From NCBI GenBank assembly GCA_051294375.1, contig CM119266.1:935554-999553 (forward strand): a DNA stretch of 64,000 nt, read 5' to 3'. Positions 45,699 through 63,309 of the stretch are shown piece by piece. The notes under the pieces were generated by a model that made no database searches, had not been told where the DNA came from, and worked only from the letters and a program-made list of their open reading frames with translations. This DNA is from Paraspadella gotoi. Its lineage: Eukaryota > Chaetognatha. The position numbers and the translations under genes are program-made. Within the stretch, counting starts at the first letter, position 1. Every line of letters starts with the position of its first letter.

Positions 45699-48328
45699 AT
45701 GGACGTAAGAGCAAAACTTTGGTATTATGTAGCGACTGGAAGAAAAGTAATAACTAAAAACGTGAGTAAACAATTGTTTATATTTTCATTTATCTTTTTT
45801 GTTTCATTAATTTCTTTTGATAGGAAATATAATATTTTTGTTTTTATTACAACAACGGATGATGATATTATCTTTATTTTTTCTTTCTAGATTTTAAAGG
45901 ACCACACTAAAGCTCAAAGAGGTGGCGTATTGATTGAAAAGGTAAGCATCTAGAGTCTAATTTAAATACATGAATTTGGCGATATCAAAGTAAATTTGTA
46001 AAATGACCTGTTGAAATTAGATCAGATTACTTAAATATCATTAACCTTTTAACCATTACCCAGGACGTCCTGATCCGAGACGGCCGAAGAGTTAATCATT
46101 CTCTGGACACGCACTCCTTCCAACTCGACGTCAGCCCGACGCGGCTCGCAAAAGCCGACTTCTACGGCGACGAAGCTAAGATAGCGACGAAGTACTACGC
46201 CGAGATCGCGGAATGTGCCGAGAGGATTTCCGGCGCCGAGAGAGTCGTCTGCTTGGGTCATCAAGTGAGAAACGCCGGGATGGTGAAGACGCGCGGCGAT
46301 TTCGTCGAAGGTGAGTGCGGCGAAATACGGCGAAGAGCGGCGAAGTTGAGTACGACGAAAATGAAGATAACGAAGACCGTTATAACGAGAAAAAGTTCAT
46401 TGTAGAGAATTGGGACAATCGAGATTGTAATGAAGATAAATGTGTAGTATGTGAGCGTATCGCAATGCCGCCCAAAATCGGGGGCGGCCGTCACGATAAA
46501 TGATTAAGTGAGCGATGCTTCCTTGAGGCCTAATTCTCACGCTAAACTCCGTGGAAATAGCGCCGAGGAAACGAGGCCGCCGGTGCTGAGGCTAAATGAC
46601 GACGGCAACGTCTCTTAGCAGATCCGAGGTCCAGACGATGGATATTTGCCCAGACGACGTGGTCACGTGGTGAGGTAAATTAAAAAAATTAGAAGTCTGG
46701 GCAAAATAAAAATATAACTAATAACCATTGTATGAAAACTCAGCATTAAAATAAAAGAACTTTGATGATATTCTCACCTTGTATCTGAAGCCAGCTCTTA
46801 CTCAAAAACCGACAATTATCAACAAATTATGAAAATAAGTGATTTTCCAAACTACAAAAAAATGTGCATAAAAAGGTCAATCTTATTGACGCAATATCAA
46901 CTGTGAAAGTTCAAAGGCCACGTTGATCCCACTTTGATTATTTGGGATTTACAATGAACCCACAGTTCCCACACCGATATCACTCACTTACCAACAAAAC
47001 TAGGGAAGTGAGCGGTCATTGAGACAGATCACTACTGACAAAAGAGCATCGCTAATTATATAAAGAAATCATTAGATTCCGGTAAAACATTAGTCATATT
47101 TTCGTAACAGTGAGTAAAAAAGAGCAGTAAGTACAATAAAGAGATATTTTAATGAGAATAAGCACTGATTGCAATGAATTGTCTACAAAGAAAAGTAAGA
47201 TTAGTTTGATAAACTTTGAACAAGCAATCTCTACGTTGATGAAGACTTTATCAAATAAACATTCCAAAATAAATAATTTTGATTAGAAAAATTAATTAAA
47301 TTTACTAAAGAAGAGTTCCTCAACGAGCAAGAACTTCCCAAGCTTTCATCAACCCCCACCCTCTGAAGGTTACGCCCGCGGCGTCCACACCGACGCCGAT
47401 CCGGAATCCGCCGTCGTCTACTTCGACGCCGCCCTCTCTCGGTTGCGAAAGGCGAAAGGAGGAGGAGGAGGAGAAGGAGGATCGGAAGACCTCGACTTTT
47501 CCCGCGGAAGATTCGTCTTTCTCAACGTCTGGAGGAATTTCGCGGACGAACCGATCGAGGATCGTCACTTGGCCGTCTTGGACCACAAGTCCGTGACGCA
47601 GGGAATCGGGTCAGAGGTCAGATGGTTGATTAAAAGTATTAGTAGAAACGCTTAACTGGGTCCTATTTTAATGGGTAGATGTTAAACCTTTTTTATAATT
47701 AACGCTGTAAGATAAGACTGTAAGTAAGATAGGACGGTCTCGCTTTGCCAACGCACAGGGAAGTCGTTAGGACTGTGGATGGAACACAACGCCTGGGATG
47801 GTGCGTTCCCCCTCTGAGCCAATGGGATTGGCTGAACGATGATGGACGTGAGGCGGTATGAATATACCGCCACAACATTTTATTTAGCAGGACTACATAG
47901 AAGGAGTTTACTACGGACCCGAATCCAAACTGGACGGAGAATTCGTCGTCAAAAGTTTTCGCCTCAACTCAAAGAACAGCGACCGTCATTCTTGGTTTTA
48001 CTTTCCTCGCATGACTAAAGACGAGGTGCTCCTCTTCAAACACTGGGACTCGGACCCGCAGCGGCTCGCCCGGATGTGCTTCCACGCTTCCTTCGAAGAT
48101 CCCAACGCCGCCGTCGACGCCGCCGCCCGAGAATCCATCGAAGTTCGCGCCGTCGCTTTCTTTCCGCGTCACGAACCTGACACGTGTCCGAGTCTTTGGC
48201 GGAGATGGGTCGCGAGGTCAAAAGTCAAAGGGAGAGGAGTGAGAGAGAGATTAGGGGAACGATTCAAAGTTGACGTAGACGTATACGAACAACTTGAAGA
48301 AGATGGCCTTCACCGTGTCGAAGTATAG
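45699..48328 (+). CDS. CmcJ/NvfI/AsaB-family Fe(II) oxygenase-like protein
   Basis: Five exons, all phases chaining: 45699-45761, 45891-45941, 46064-46310, 47369-47616, 47891-48328. Together they give 348 residues plus stop, normal for the family. Landmarks in order: an N-terminal RDGRR segment, a YYAEIAE helix, CLGHQVRN, the HTD motif (likely two metal ligands) in GVHTDADP, RFVFLNVWRNF, PIEDRHLAVLDHKSV, WFYFPRMTKDEVLLFKHWDSD, CFHASFED and RESIEVRAVAFFP. These match the bacterial/fungal CmcJ, NvfI and AsaB type proteins, which act on small-molecule scaffolds as hydroxylase-, desaturase- or ring-forming enzymes. No targeting signal is visible, so it is probably cytosolic. A GGGGGEGG insert at about residue 165 separates the HTD region from the core. 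The substrate is unknown. The last 60 residues (Arg-rich, then acidic) are not family-typical. Confidence 0.85.
46311..47368 (+). other. Intron 3 of the oxygenase gene
   Basis: Opens GTGAGTGCGGCGAAATACGG with three GCGGCGAA-like units next to the donor. The rest is AT-rich and featureless. Confidence 0.6.
47728..47873 (+). repeat. Dispersed repeat D, 3' part
   Basis: Truncated copy of the 14037 family inserted in the last intron of the oxygenase gene, 17 bp upstream of the final exon. Confidence 0.85.
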
Positions 48329-48416
48329 CCGAAGTCAACTGGCGCGGGATGCTTTCAATGGGCTCGTCAACCATCGTCTCTCAAATCGATTAAGGAAAAG
48401 ATGCTTAAAGATGCCG

Positions 48417-48418
<2 letters not shown>

Positions 48419-48485
<67 letters not shown>
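48419..48485. repeat. (AAT)n-(GAT)n tract in oxygenase 3' flank
   Basis: AAT units change to GAT units about 90 nt after the stop codon, so probably within the 3' untranslated region. Confidence 0.8.
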
Positions 48486-48499
48486 GGATTTGTTGGCGC

Positions 48500-55040
<6,541 letters not shown>

Positions 55041-55049
55041 TCTGATCAG

Positions 55050-55214
55050 GTGACCTTCCTCGTCATTCTCGGCCTCATGGTCGGCAGCATCTTGTTGGGG
55101 ATGTGCATCGTCAAGTTGGTCTCGATGCTGCGGAAGCGACGACGCGACGAGGGAACATCCGGGGCTTTCCTCACCTACGCACTTACCAACATCCCGCTAA
55201 GTCTGCCGCATTGA
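55050..55214 (+). CDS. Candidate terminal exon with membrane helix
   Basis: After a CTTCTGATCAG acceptor, 54 codons run to TGA. They encode VTFLVILGLMVGSILLGMCI, then KLVSMLRKRRRDEG and a short tail: a single membrane helix with a basic stop-transfer sequence, as at the C-terminus of a type I membrane protein. Upstream exons were not identified with confidence; an open stretch at about 54364-54660 could be one, but its phase does not match cleanly. Confidence 0.4.
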   Translation: MTFLVILGLMVGSILLGMCIVKLVSMLRKRRRDEGTSGAFLTYALTNIPLSLPH

Positions 55215-55257
55215 TCGGAGCTGCGGCGGCGAATCGTTGGGGCGTGGTCGCTGAAGC

Positions 55258-55308
<51 letters not shown>
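55258..55308. repeat. (CT)n microsatellite
   Basis: CT tract just past the candidate membrane exon. Confidence 0.9.
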
Positions 55309-55312
<4 letters not shown>

Positions 55313-55869
55313 AAGAATAAGCGATCGGCCAAACCAAATTGAACGTTATAACCGCCAAAAACATCAACAGCTACATCACAAAAACAGTAACAACATCAAA
55401 ACCTACAAAAACAACAGCAACAATAACAAACTTTTCTCGATCGTCAACTCAAAATCCAGCATCTCCAATCATTTAGCCTGCCTACCCCCCCCCCTTACCA
55501 AGCATTCAACCGCCTTTTCTCCAAGCTCTTCCAACGTCGCCGCGACCGTCTTTGATTGTTCCACCTGGATCATACTTTTTCTACTCCCGTTAAGTTGGAA
55601 ACTCTCTTCTGACTTCTCGGTCAATTGTTAGTCATTTCTCTTAGTCATCGTTTTCGACCAATGAGCGTTTATGAACCGCCACGCCCCCTTGATCGAAATT
55701 TAAACAAAACTCGTGAATCGTAAACAAAACAAAACTCGTGAATCGTAAACAAAACAAAACTCATGAATCGTAAACAAAACAAAACAAAAAAAATTATCAA
55801 AACGGAAAGGAAACTTCAGATAGAGATGGAGTCAATGAACCTTTCTGTTGTCATGGAGTAACTCGCTCG

Positions 55870-56295
55870 CTCATCGTCTTCCTTCATCCCTCCCTTCCTC
55901 TCTTCCTCCCTTCCTCGTCTTCTTTCATCCCTCCCTTCCTCACTCTCTTTTTTCCTCCCTTCCTCCCTTCCTTCGTCTTACTTCTTTATCCTCTTCCTCA
56001 CTCTCTCTTTCTCATTCCTCTCTTCCTCGCCTTCTCCTTCCCTTCTCGTCTTTCCTTCATCCCTCTCTCCCTCAACTCTCTTTCTTTCCTCCCTTCCTCT
56101 TTTCTCCTCCTTCCCCTCGTCTTCTTACCCTCCCTCCCTCCCTCATTCTCTTCTTTCCCTCCCTTCTCTTTCTTTTCTCCTCCCTTCCTCCCTTCCTCTC
56201 TTCCTCCCTTCCTCATCTTCCTTCCTCCCTCCCTCCCTCACTCACTTCTTTCCTCCCTTCCTCCCTTTCTCCCTTCCTCCCTCACTTTCCCACCT
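55870..56295. repeat. (TTCCTCCC)n pyrimidine array
   Basis: About 420 bp of CTTCCTCCCT-type units with variant CGTCTT insertions. Read-through frames are low-complexity artefacts. Confidence 0.9.
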
Positions 56296-56334
56296 CCCTT
56301 TGCGAAAAACACTCGCGACAACTCGACGAGATAA

Positions 56335-56605
56335 CCTGAGATGAGATGGAATTAAGTGAGATGAGATGGAATCGCCATATTTGAGATGGAATAATCTCAG
56401 ACCACAGATAAGTTTGAGATAAGACCACAGATGAGAAGAAATGACCAGAGATGAGATGGAATTAAGTGAGATGAGATGGAATCGCAATATTTGAGATGGA
56501 ATAACCTCAGACCAGATGAGTTTGAATAGTGTAAGTTCCGAAAGAACATCATGAGATGAAATCGAATGACCTGAGATGAGATGGAATCGTCACAGATAAA
56601 ATAAC
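56335..56605. repeat. GAGATGGAAT minisatellite
   Basis: Imperfect tandem units of GAGATGGAATNA with a roughly 110-bp higher-order duplication (56336-56400 versus 56452-56510). Confidence 0.75.
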
Positions 56606-56892
56606 CGAACTTGAAATAAAAAGAATGAATTTAAAGTTGAAAAAAATATAAACTGATAAGTATTTCGACAAGAACTACTTTGTCCCAGAATTTTAAATTC
56701 TCTTGGGAGAATTTCAACAACGATATCACTCAGATTTCGTCAAAAGTGACGTATTTCGTCTGACGTAAAAAAAAAACTGATGTTAAAAAAAAAAAATTCA
56801 AAAAACATATATGACGTCAAAAATAAATCTGACGTAGAAAATGTCGATCACTGGATCATCGTATCTGCTCCTCACCTTAAATTATACTTGTT

Positions 56893-57255
56893 AATTCACG
56901 AGTTAAAAACTGACAATCGTTGACAATCGACTGAATTTAAAAAGCCGGTTCAAGAATAAATGAAGAAAGCTAAGAAACTAATAAAAACTGATATATATTT
57001 TAAAAGTTAACATCCGAAAGAACTTAACATCAAACCGGGACTCGAAAATAATGGAGTGCAGATCGGCAGATTCAAAAACACTGAAGTCTTTCGAGTTAAT
57101 TAGTTCAATTTGCCAGACAAATCAAACAAACTCCAAAATAAAAAAACAAAAAAACAAAGACGAATCAACAAATCAACAAAACAACTTATATAATCCCGTT
57201 TTCAGGAAACGAGACGTCATATCAAAAAAAAAAAAGATGAGAGAAGTGAGAATCG
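56893..57255 (+). repeat. Dispersed repeat I, longer copy
   Basis: Match of 4155-4445 with about 47 extra bases (TTAACATCCGAAAGAACTTAAC region). It ends just before the 317-N gap. Confidence 0.8.
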
Positions 57256-57296
57256 AGAACGGAATCAAATTTATGTGAGAGTTGTGCTTGGATGCT

Positions 57297-57613
57297 NNNN
57301 NNNNNNNNNNNNNNNNNNNNNNNNNNNNNNNNNNNNNNNNNNNNNNNNNNNNNNNNNNNNNNNNNNNNNNNNNNNNNNNNNNNNNNNNNNNNNNNNNNNN
57401 NNNNNNNNNNNNNNNNNNNNNNNNNNNNNNNNNNNNNNNNNNNNNNNNNNNNNNNNNNNNNNNNNNNNNNNNNNNNNNNNNNNNNNNNNNNNNNNNNNNN
57501 NNNNNNNNNNNNNNNNNNNNNNNNNNNNNNNNNNNNNNNNNNNNNNNNNNNNNNNNNNNNNNNNNNNNNNNNNNNNNNNNNNNNNNNNNNNNNNNNNNNN
57601 NNNNNNNNNNNNN
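57297..57613. other. Assembly gap
   Basis: Run of N. The right edge is a (TC)n tract. Further gaps: 58775-59016, 59390-59788, 60055-60190 and 63285-63309. Confidence 0.98.
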
Positions 57614-58039
57614 TCTCTCTCTCTCTCTCTTCCCCCCGTCTCCCTCCTCGCATTTACATACAGATATTTTTTACATATTTTCCGTTTTACAAATTCGCTT
57701 TCTGATGATCTCAAACAAAAGTCGCATAATATTTAATTCAAATCGAATTTTCGCCGCTCAAAGTCGCCGTTCGATATTTATTGTAATATTTTAGATTATT
57801 AATTACAATTTTTTTTCAAACTCCCCGTCTGTCGGACAATCAATCTTCCGAATTAAAACCTGACTCTTCCGAAACAAACTCGTTTTGCTTTGGCGTTTAG
57901 AAGGCAGGTTGGAAATACAATCAGTAGGTATTATCAAAAATAAGTAAAGAATTAAAACAGCCTTTTTTCTATTCTGCGTTGATCTCATTCAGATTAGCTA
58001 AAATTAAGACTTCGGACTTTGAAGTATTAATAAGAAGTA

Positions 58040-58250
58040 CAAGTAAGAGAGAGAGGGGAGAGAGAGAGAAATAGAGAGTGAGAGACAGAGAGAGAGAGAA
58101 AGAAAAAAAAAAGAAAAGGAGAGTAGAGAAAAGTGGAAGAAGGAAAAAATTAAACAAAGAAGATAGGAAGATGCCGCCGAGAACCAAAAAAAGAGAGATA
58201 GATAAAGAGAGAGAGAAGAACGAAAGACAGAAGCCGCCTAGAGCGAGGGC

Positions 58251-58317
<67 letters not shown>
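58040..58317. repeat. (GA)n-rich tract
   Basis: Interrupted GA microsatellite with A-rich insertions. Confidence 0.9.
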
Positions 58318-60190
58318 CCTCAATGAATCAGAACAGATTTGTTTCCTTCCAACAGAAGGAACACGTTCACAGATCGAAGGTCGAGATTCGCCTTTGGGCT
58401 TTTGTGAAAAGGTTCACCACCGACGCCATGGCGGTTCACACTTTACACCACTGAGTGTGGTCAATAGAGATTTGTGATCACTGTGACCACCAGTGATCGT
58501 TGTGATCACCTCATTGACCTCATTCACAAATTCACAATAATATCCCTGGAACATAATTTACCAATCAATTTAGTTTTAATCACGCTGCGTGATTTTTTGA
58601 ACTGCCATATAAGTCGCCATAGGCTTTATTTAAATTACAAATAGAAAAAACGGCTGCTTTGGTGATCTCAGTTTTTGCTTCCCGAAATCTCCGAGCGCCG
58701 CTTTCCACCTTAAACTGCGACTGGCTACCTCAACCACAGGCTGAACCCAGAAAAAAGAGGCTGGGGTGAGGGAGNNNNNNNNNNNNNNNNNNNNNNNNNN
58801 NNNNNNNNNNNNNNNNNNNNNNNNNNNNNNNNNNNNNNNNNNNNNNNNNNNNNNNNNNNNNNNNNNNNNNNNNNNNNNNNNNNNNNNNNNNNNNNNNNNN
58901 NNNNNNNNNNNNNNNNNNNNNNNNNNNNNNNNNNNNNNNNNNNNNNNNNNNNNNNNNNNNNNNNNNNNNNNNNNNNNNNNNNNNNNNNNNNNNNNNNNNN
59001 NNNNNNNNNNNNNNNNAGTGTGAATATCACTGATTTTTTTTTGTGGAGATAAAGTGAGAGAGAGTAAGATAGAGAGGGAGATGGTGAGGTTCAGCCTGAG
59101 AATAAAAGGGGAAAACTACTCGATGTGAATATATTCTAAGGGAGAGAGAGAGAGAGAGTGAGAGAGAGAGAGAGAGTGAGATTTTCGGGATTCAATCTCC
59201 CTTTTGGATTCTCTGATGGCGTCCTAAACAAATCTCCCGCTGGTGAAGAGGAGGAAAAGCGATACAGGGGCAAAGAGGGCGGGCGGGGCCAAAGGAAAGG
59301 GTCAGAGTAAACATCGTTGTCGTCATTGTTGTTGTCATCGTTTATAATTGAAAGCCGCAGCGCTGCGAAAGGATCCTCTCGCCGCGGAGNNNNNNNNNNN
59401 NNNNNNNNNNNNNNNNNNNNNNNNNNNNNNNNNNNNNNNNNNNNNNNNNNNNNNNNNNNNNNNNNNNNNNNNNNNNNNNNNNNNNNNNNNNNNNNNNNNN
59501 NNNNNNNNNNNNNNNNNNNNNNNNNNNNNNNNNNNNNNNNNNNNNNNNNNNNNNNNNNNNNNNNNNNNNNNNNNNNNNNNNNNNNNNNNNNNNNNNNNNN
59601 NNNNNNNNNNNNNNNNNNNNNNNNNNNNNNNNNNNNNNNNNNNNNNNNNNNNNNNNNNNNNNNNNNNNNNNNNNNNNNNNNNNNNNNNNNNNNNNNNNNN
59701 NNNNNNNNNNNNNNNNNNNNNNNNNNNNNNNNNNNNNNNNNNNNNNNNNNNNNNNNNNNNNNNNNNNNNNNNNNNNNNNNNNNNNNNNTTTTTCCTCTTC
59801 CTTTATCTCAATCTGTTTCTTTTGTTTTGTCTTTTGTTTTGTCTTTTATTTGATGTTCATGTTCCTCAGGTCGTCGTCATCGTCGACATTAATAACTTGA
59901 GTTGTTTTGTTTCGCCGATAATTTTTTTTTTCTTTTTTTTTTCTCGCGATTTCTTATTTTCTTCCGCGAATCATCTTCCTTTCTGCGACGCGACTGAAGT
60001 TATTTTTGTTGTTGTCGTTGTTGTTGTTTTCAGGTTATATAGATCTCTCTCTCTNNNNNNNNNNNNNNNNNNNNNNNNNNNNNNNNNNNNNNNNNNNNNN
60101 NNNNNNNNNNNNNNNNNNNNNNNNNNNNNNNNNNNNNNNNNNNNNNNNNNNNNNNNNNNNNNNNNNNNNNNNNNNNNNNNNNNNNNNNNN

Positions 60191-60227
<37 letters not shown>

Positions 60228-60540
60228 AATTAATGCTTAATTTTGCGTCTCTCCTTAGCTTTTACAAAGCGAAAAACTAAAAATCAATCTCGGGTGATGA
60301 GAATATAAATTTGAAATTAATAACTAAAAACTTCAATGTAAAAAAAATTCGAGGTCAGCCCTGACATTGGAACGCGCTAGCGGATTTTTTATTTTGTATG
60401 GTTTTTCTTTTTTGTATTTTTGTTTTGTTTTTAGTTTTTTGTTATTCCACTGATGTTTTTGCTGTTTGATTGTTTCTTTCTTCATCAACTTTTTTGTCTC
60501 GCGAAGATCCGCTTGAGACCGAGATGATGTATATACTTAA
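58318..60540. other. Gap-broken non-coding stretch
   Basis: Short unique pieces between N runs. No gene, RNA or transposon is supported. The 58440-58510 segment has several GTGATCAC palindromes of unknown meaning. Confidence 0.5.
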
Positions 60541-60706
<166 letters not shown>

Positions 60707-61463
60707 TATCGCCTTCTATTTCAAGCCGAGTTGTTTCCATTTCGTGACATTTTTTCTCAAATTTTATTTTCTTAATTTAGATTACTATTCCATACAATAT
60801 CGTATTATCCTTGATAATCTTTTAATTACTTATCCTGCCCAAGGAAGAGCTTCTTTCCATTTCCTTCCTTTCCTTTTCGTTCCTTTTCTTTCTTTTCCTT
60901 CCTTTCCTTTTTTCCATTTCCTTCCTTTATTTTTCCCTTCTTTCCTTTCCCTTCCCTTTCGTTCCATTTTTTTCCTTTCCTTTTTCCCTTTCCCCATTCG
61001 GTCACAGAACGACCCAACGAAACAACAATTGGGAAAATCGGCATTTACCCTAGAAGCGGAGACGACGACGACGACAACGACGACGACGACGACTACGACG
61101 ACGACGACAGTAGTAGTAAAGGGGGCGTAGTTAGCGGAGTGACGGGCCTGACTGCGGAGACGCCCTTAGTAAGAAGGTCAAGCACAAATGACAGACCCAG
61201 ACTGCGGTGCCCTCCGAATGGGAGTATATAATCATCGTGTTATTATTCAACTTTACATAGTAATACATACTTCATCAAAAGTAACAAGTATTAGGTCCAA
61301 CAGAGTCATAATCAAAGTTCAAAAATGTTTTATTTTTTTGACCACTCTACTCTCAACTTTTAATTAGGAGGAAAGAGAATCTGATGAAAAAAATTCCTAT
61401 CCAATCCCGACCTTCGGAATTTTATTCTCCAGATAATCAACCCTTACCTTCAAACCTTACCTT

Positions 61464-61514
<51 letters not shown>

Positions 61515-61572
61515 GCCTCACCCTCCTCCCTTTACTCTACTTTTCCTCCAAGGTCAAGTTGTCCCCGCGGGA

Positions 61573-62282
61573 ATTTTTAAAGGGAATTTTTATGTTCGAT
61601 TCAATCGACAGAAGAAATTGAAATGAGTAATTGTTTCGGGCTTTATTAAATGAATGAATAATTTTTATATTGGTGAACTGTAAGTGTGAACTGAAGGTTG
61701 AACTGAATCTCGGTGAACGCGGCCCCAGAATCCCTGGGAGGAGGATGAAGAGGAGGTGAATTGAGAAGGAGGGGGTAGTTAGACCCGCGTCTGTCTATCC
61801 ACCTTATATTACTGTCATATACTACTATTAATTGCATTGTAGGAAGAAATAGGTTATAACTCAACTAGAATTTTAATTTTTCTGGATTACATTGTTATTA
61901 ATAAGATGAGTTTTTCGACGGACACGATGCTGTTAATTTACATTTTTCAAAGCGAGAACAATTTTAAAAAGTTAAGAGTAAAAGTAAAAATTTAAAAAAA
62001 AAATAGCGAAATTTAAAGATTGAACCTATTATTTTTATACTCATTTATTTCTTATTTCATTTTATTATATTACTTTTCCTTTGTCTCCTTTTATCCAAGA
62101 TATTCACCTGAAAAATTTAAAAAATACAAGGAAAATAAGAAGACAAGAAAAAAATAGACACAAAAATAAGGACAAAAAAAGGGAAAAGGAGAAGAAAGAC
62201 AAGGAACTCAATCGGACAGGACGATCGTGGGTCGTCGAAAGCGAAGACAATTTAGCAGACATCTCGTCGACATTACTCGATA
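61573..62282 (+). repeat. Left copy of a 0.7-kb end-of-window duplication
   Basis: The same sequence recurs at 63310-64000 in the same orientation, differing almost only by single-base deletions in the right copy. No gene is visible in either. Confidence 0.9.
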
Positions 62283-62457
62283 TTAATAATTAAAAACCTT
62301 TTTTTAATTTCGCGAGAGTGATTGTCCATAAGGCGTAGTAAAATTTCTAAATTTAACTTTAATTAAAATTACTAAAACGTGAGGAACGAACAAACATTAT
62401 ATTAATGAACATTTAGTAATAAAAAAATTAAAATAAATTTTACAATTTACGCAGTTA

Positions 62458-63010
62458 GGCCATATTTATACTAATACTAAACCAATAAATGTTAAAATTC
62501 AAAACAGTTTTTTCTAAATTATTTTTTGCAATTTGGATTCGTCATAAAAAGTTGATAAAAAGAATTATAACTCTTTTAAAAAATTCCTTCATTAAGTGGG
62601 TCAAAAATTAGAAAAAAGGCTATATTTTAAGCTGAAAATTAATTTTTTATGGAAATGTGGTACAACCAATATAAAAATTATCCATTCATTTAATAAATAA
62701 GCTATCTTGACCCCTGACTTTGGACAGGCTTTGGTGGTTTAAGGCCTCCATCACTCTTACAAGATAATTACATAGCAGTCCCTGGCAAGCTTCAATATAT
62801 ATATATATTATATATTATATTATATATATAATATTAAATATAGTTTTTTTAATTTTTAACCCACTTAATGAAAGAATTTTTAAAAATGATTTATATTTTC
62901 TTTATCAACTTTTGACGAGGAATTCAAATCTGCAATCAAAATTAAGAAAAGCTTATTTTGAAATTTTTCGATTTTATATAGTGATTATATATATAAATAT
63001 AGCCTACTGC
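62458..63010. repeat. Foldback element H, copy 2, with nested repeat A
   Basis: The left arm (62458-62650) and right arm (about 62840-63010) are inverted repeats matching the element at 8990. A reverse repeat A copy (62653-62795) plus an AT-rich stretch sits exactly between the arms, so repeat A inserted into the loop of H. Confidence 0.75.
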
Positions 63011-63309
63011 ATAAAATTAAAAAAACATAAAATTAATTTTTTTTTATAAATTAATGTTCACTGATAGTATGTTGTTCATAATTGACTTTTAGAATTTTCG
63101 TATTAACTTTCACTTACGCCTTATTGTCCAGAGGCTAGAATTGATAAAAAAAAAAGGTTTGTTAATTTATTTTAACATATTACAGATTTCTTCGACCAAC
63201 TTACAACCTAATTAATTAATTTCAAATTACTCTTTTGCCAACTTAATTTTAAATTTACTCTGCCATTCTTACCTTTTTCTACCCNNNNNNNNNNNNNNNN
63301 NNNNNNNNN

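Noticed and set aside
58440-58510. Cluster of GTGATCAC palindromes as an operator-like site
   Set aside because: Short and isolated between gaps; no gene nearby to regulate, so chance repetition is as likely.
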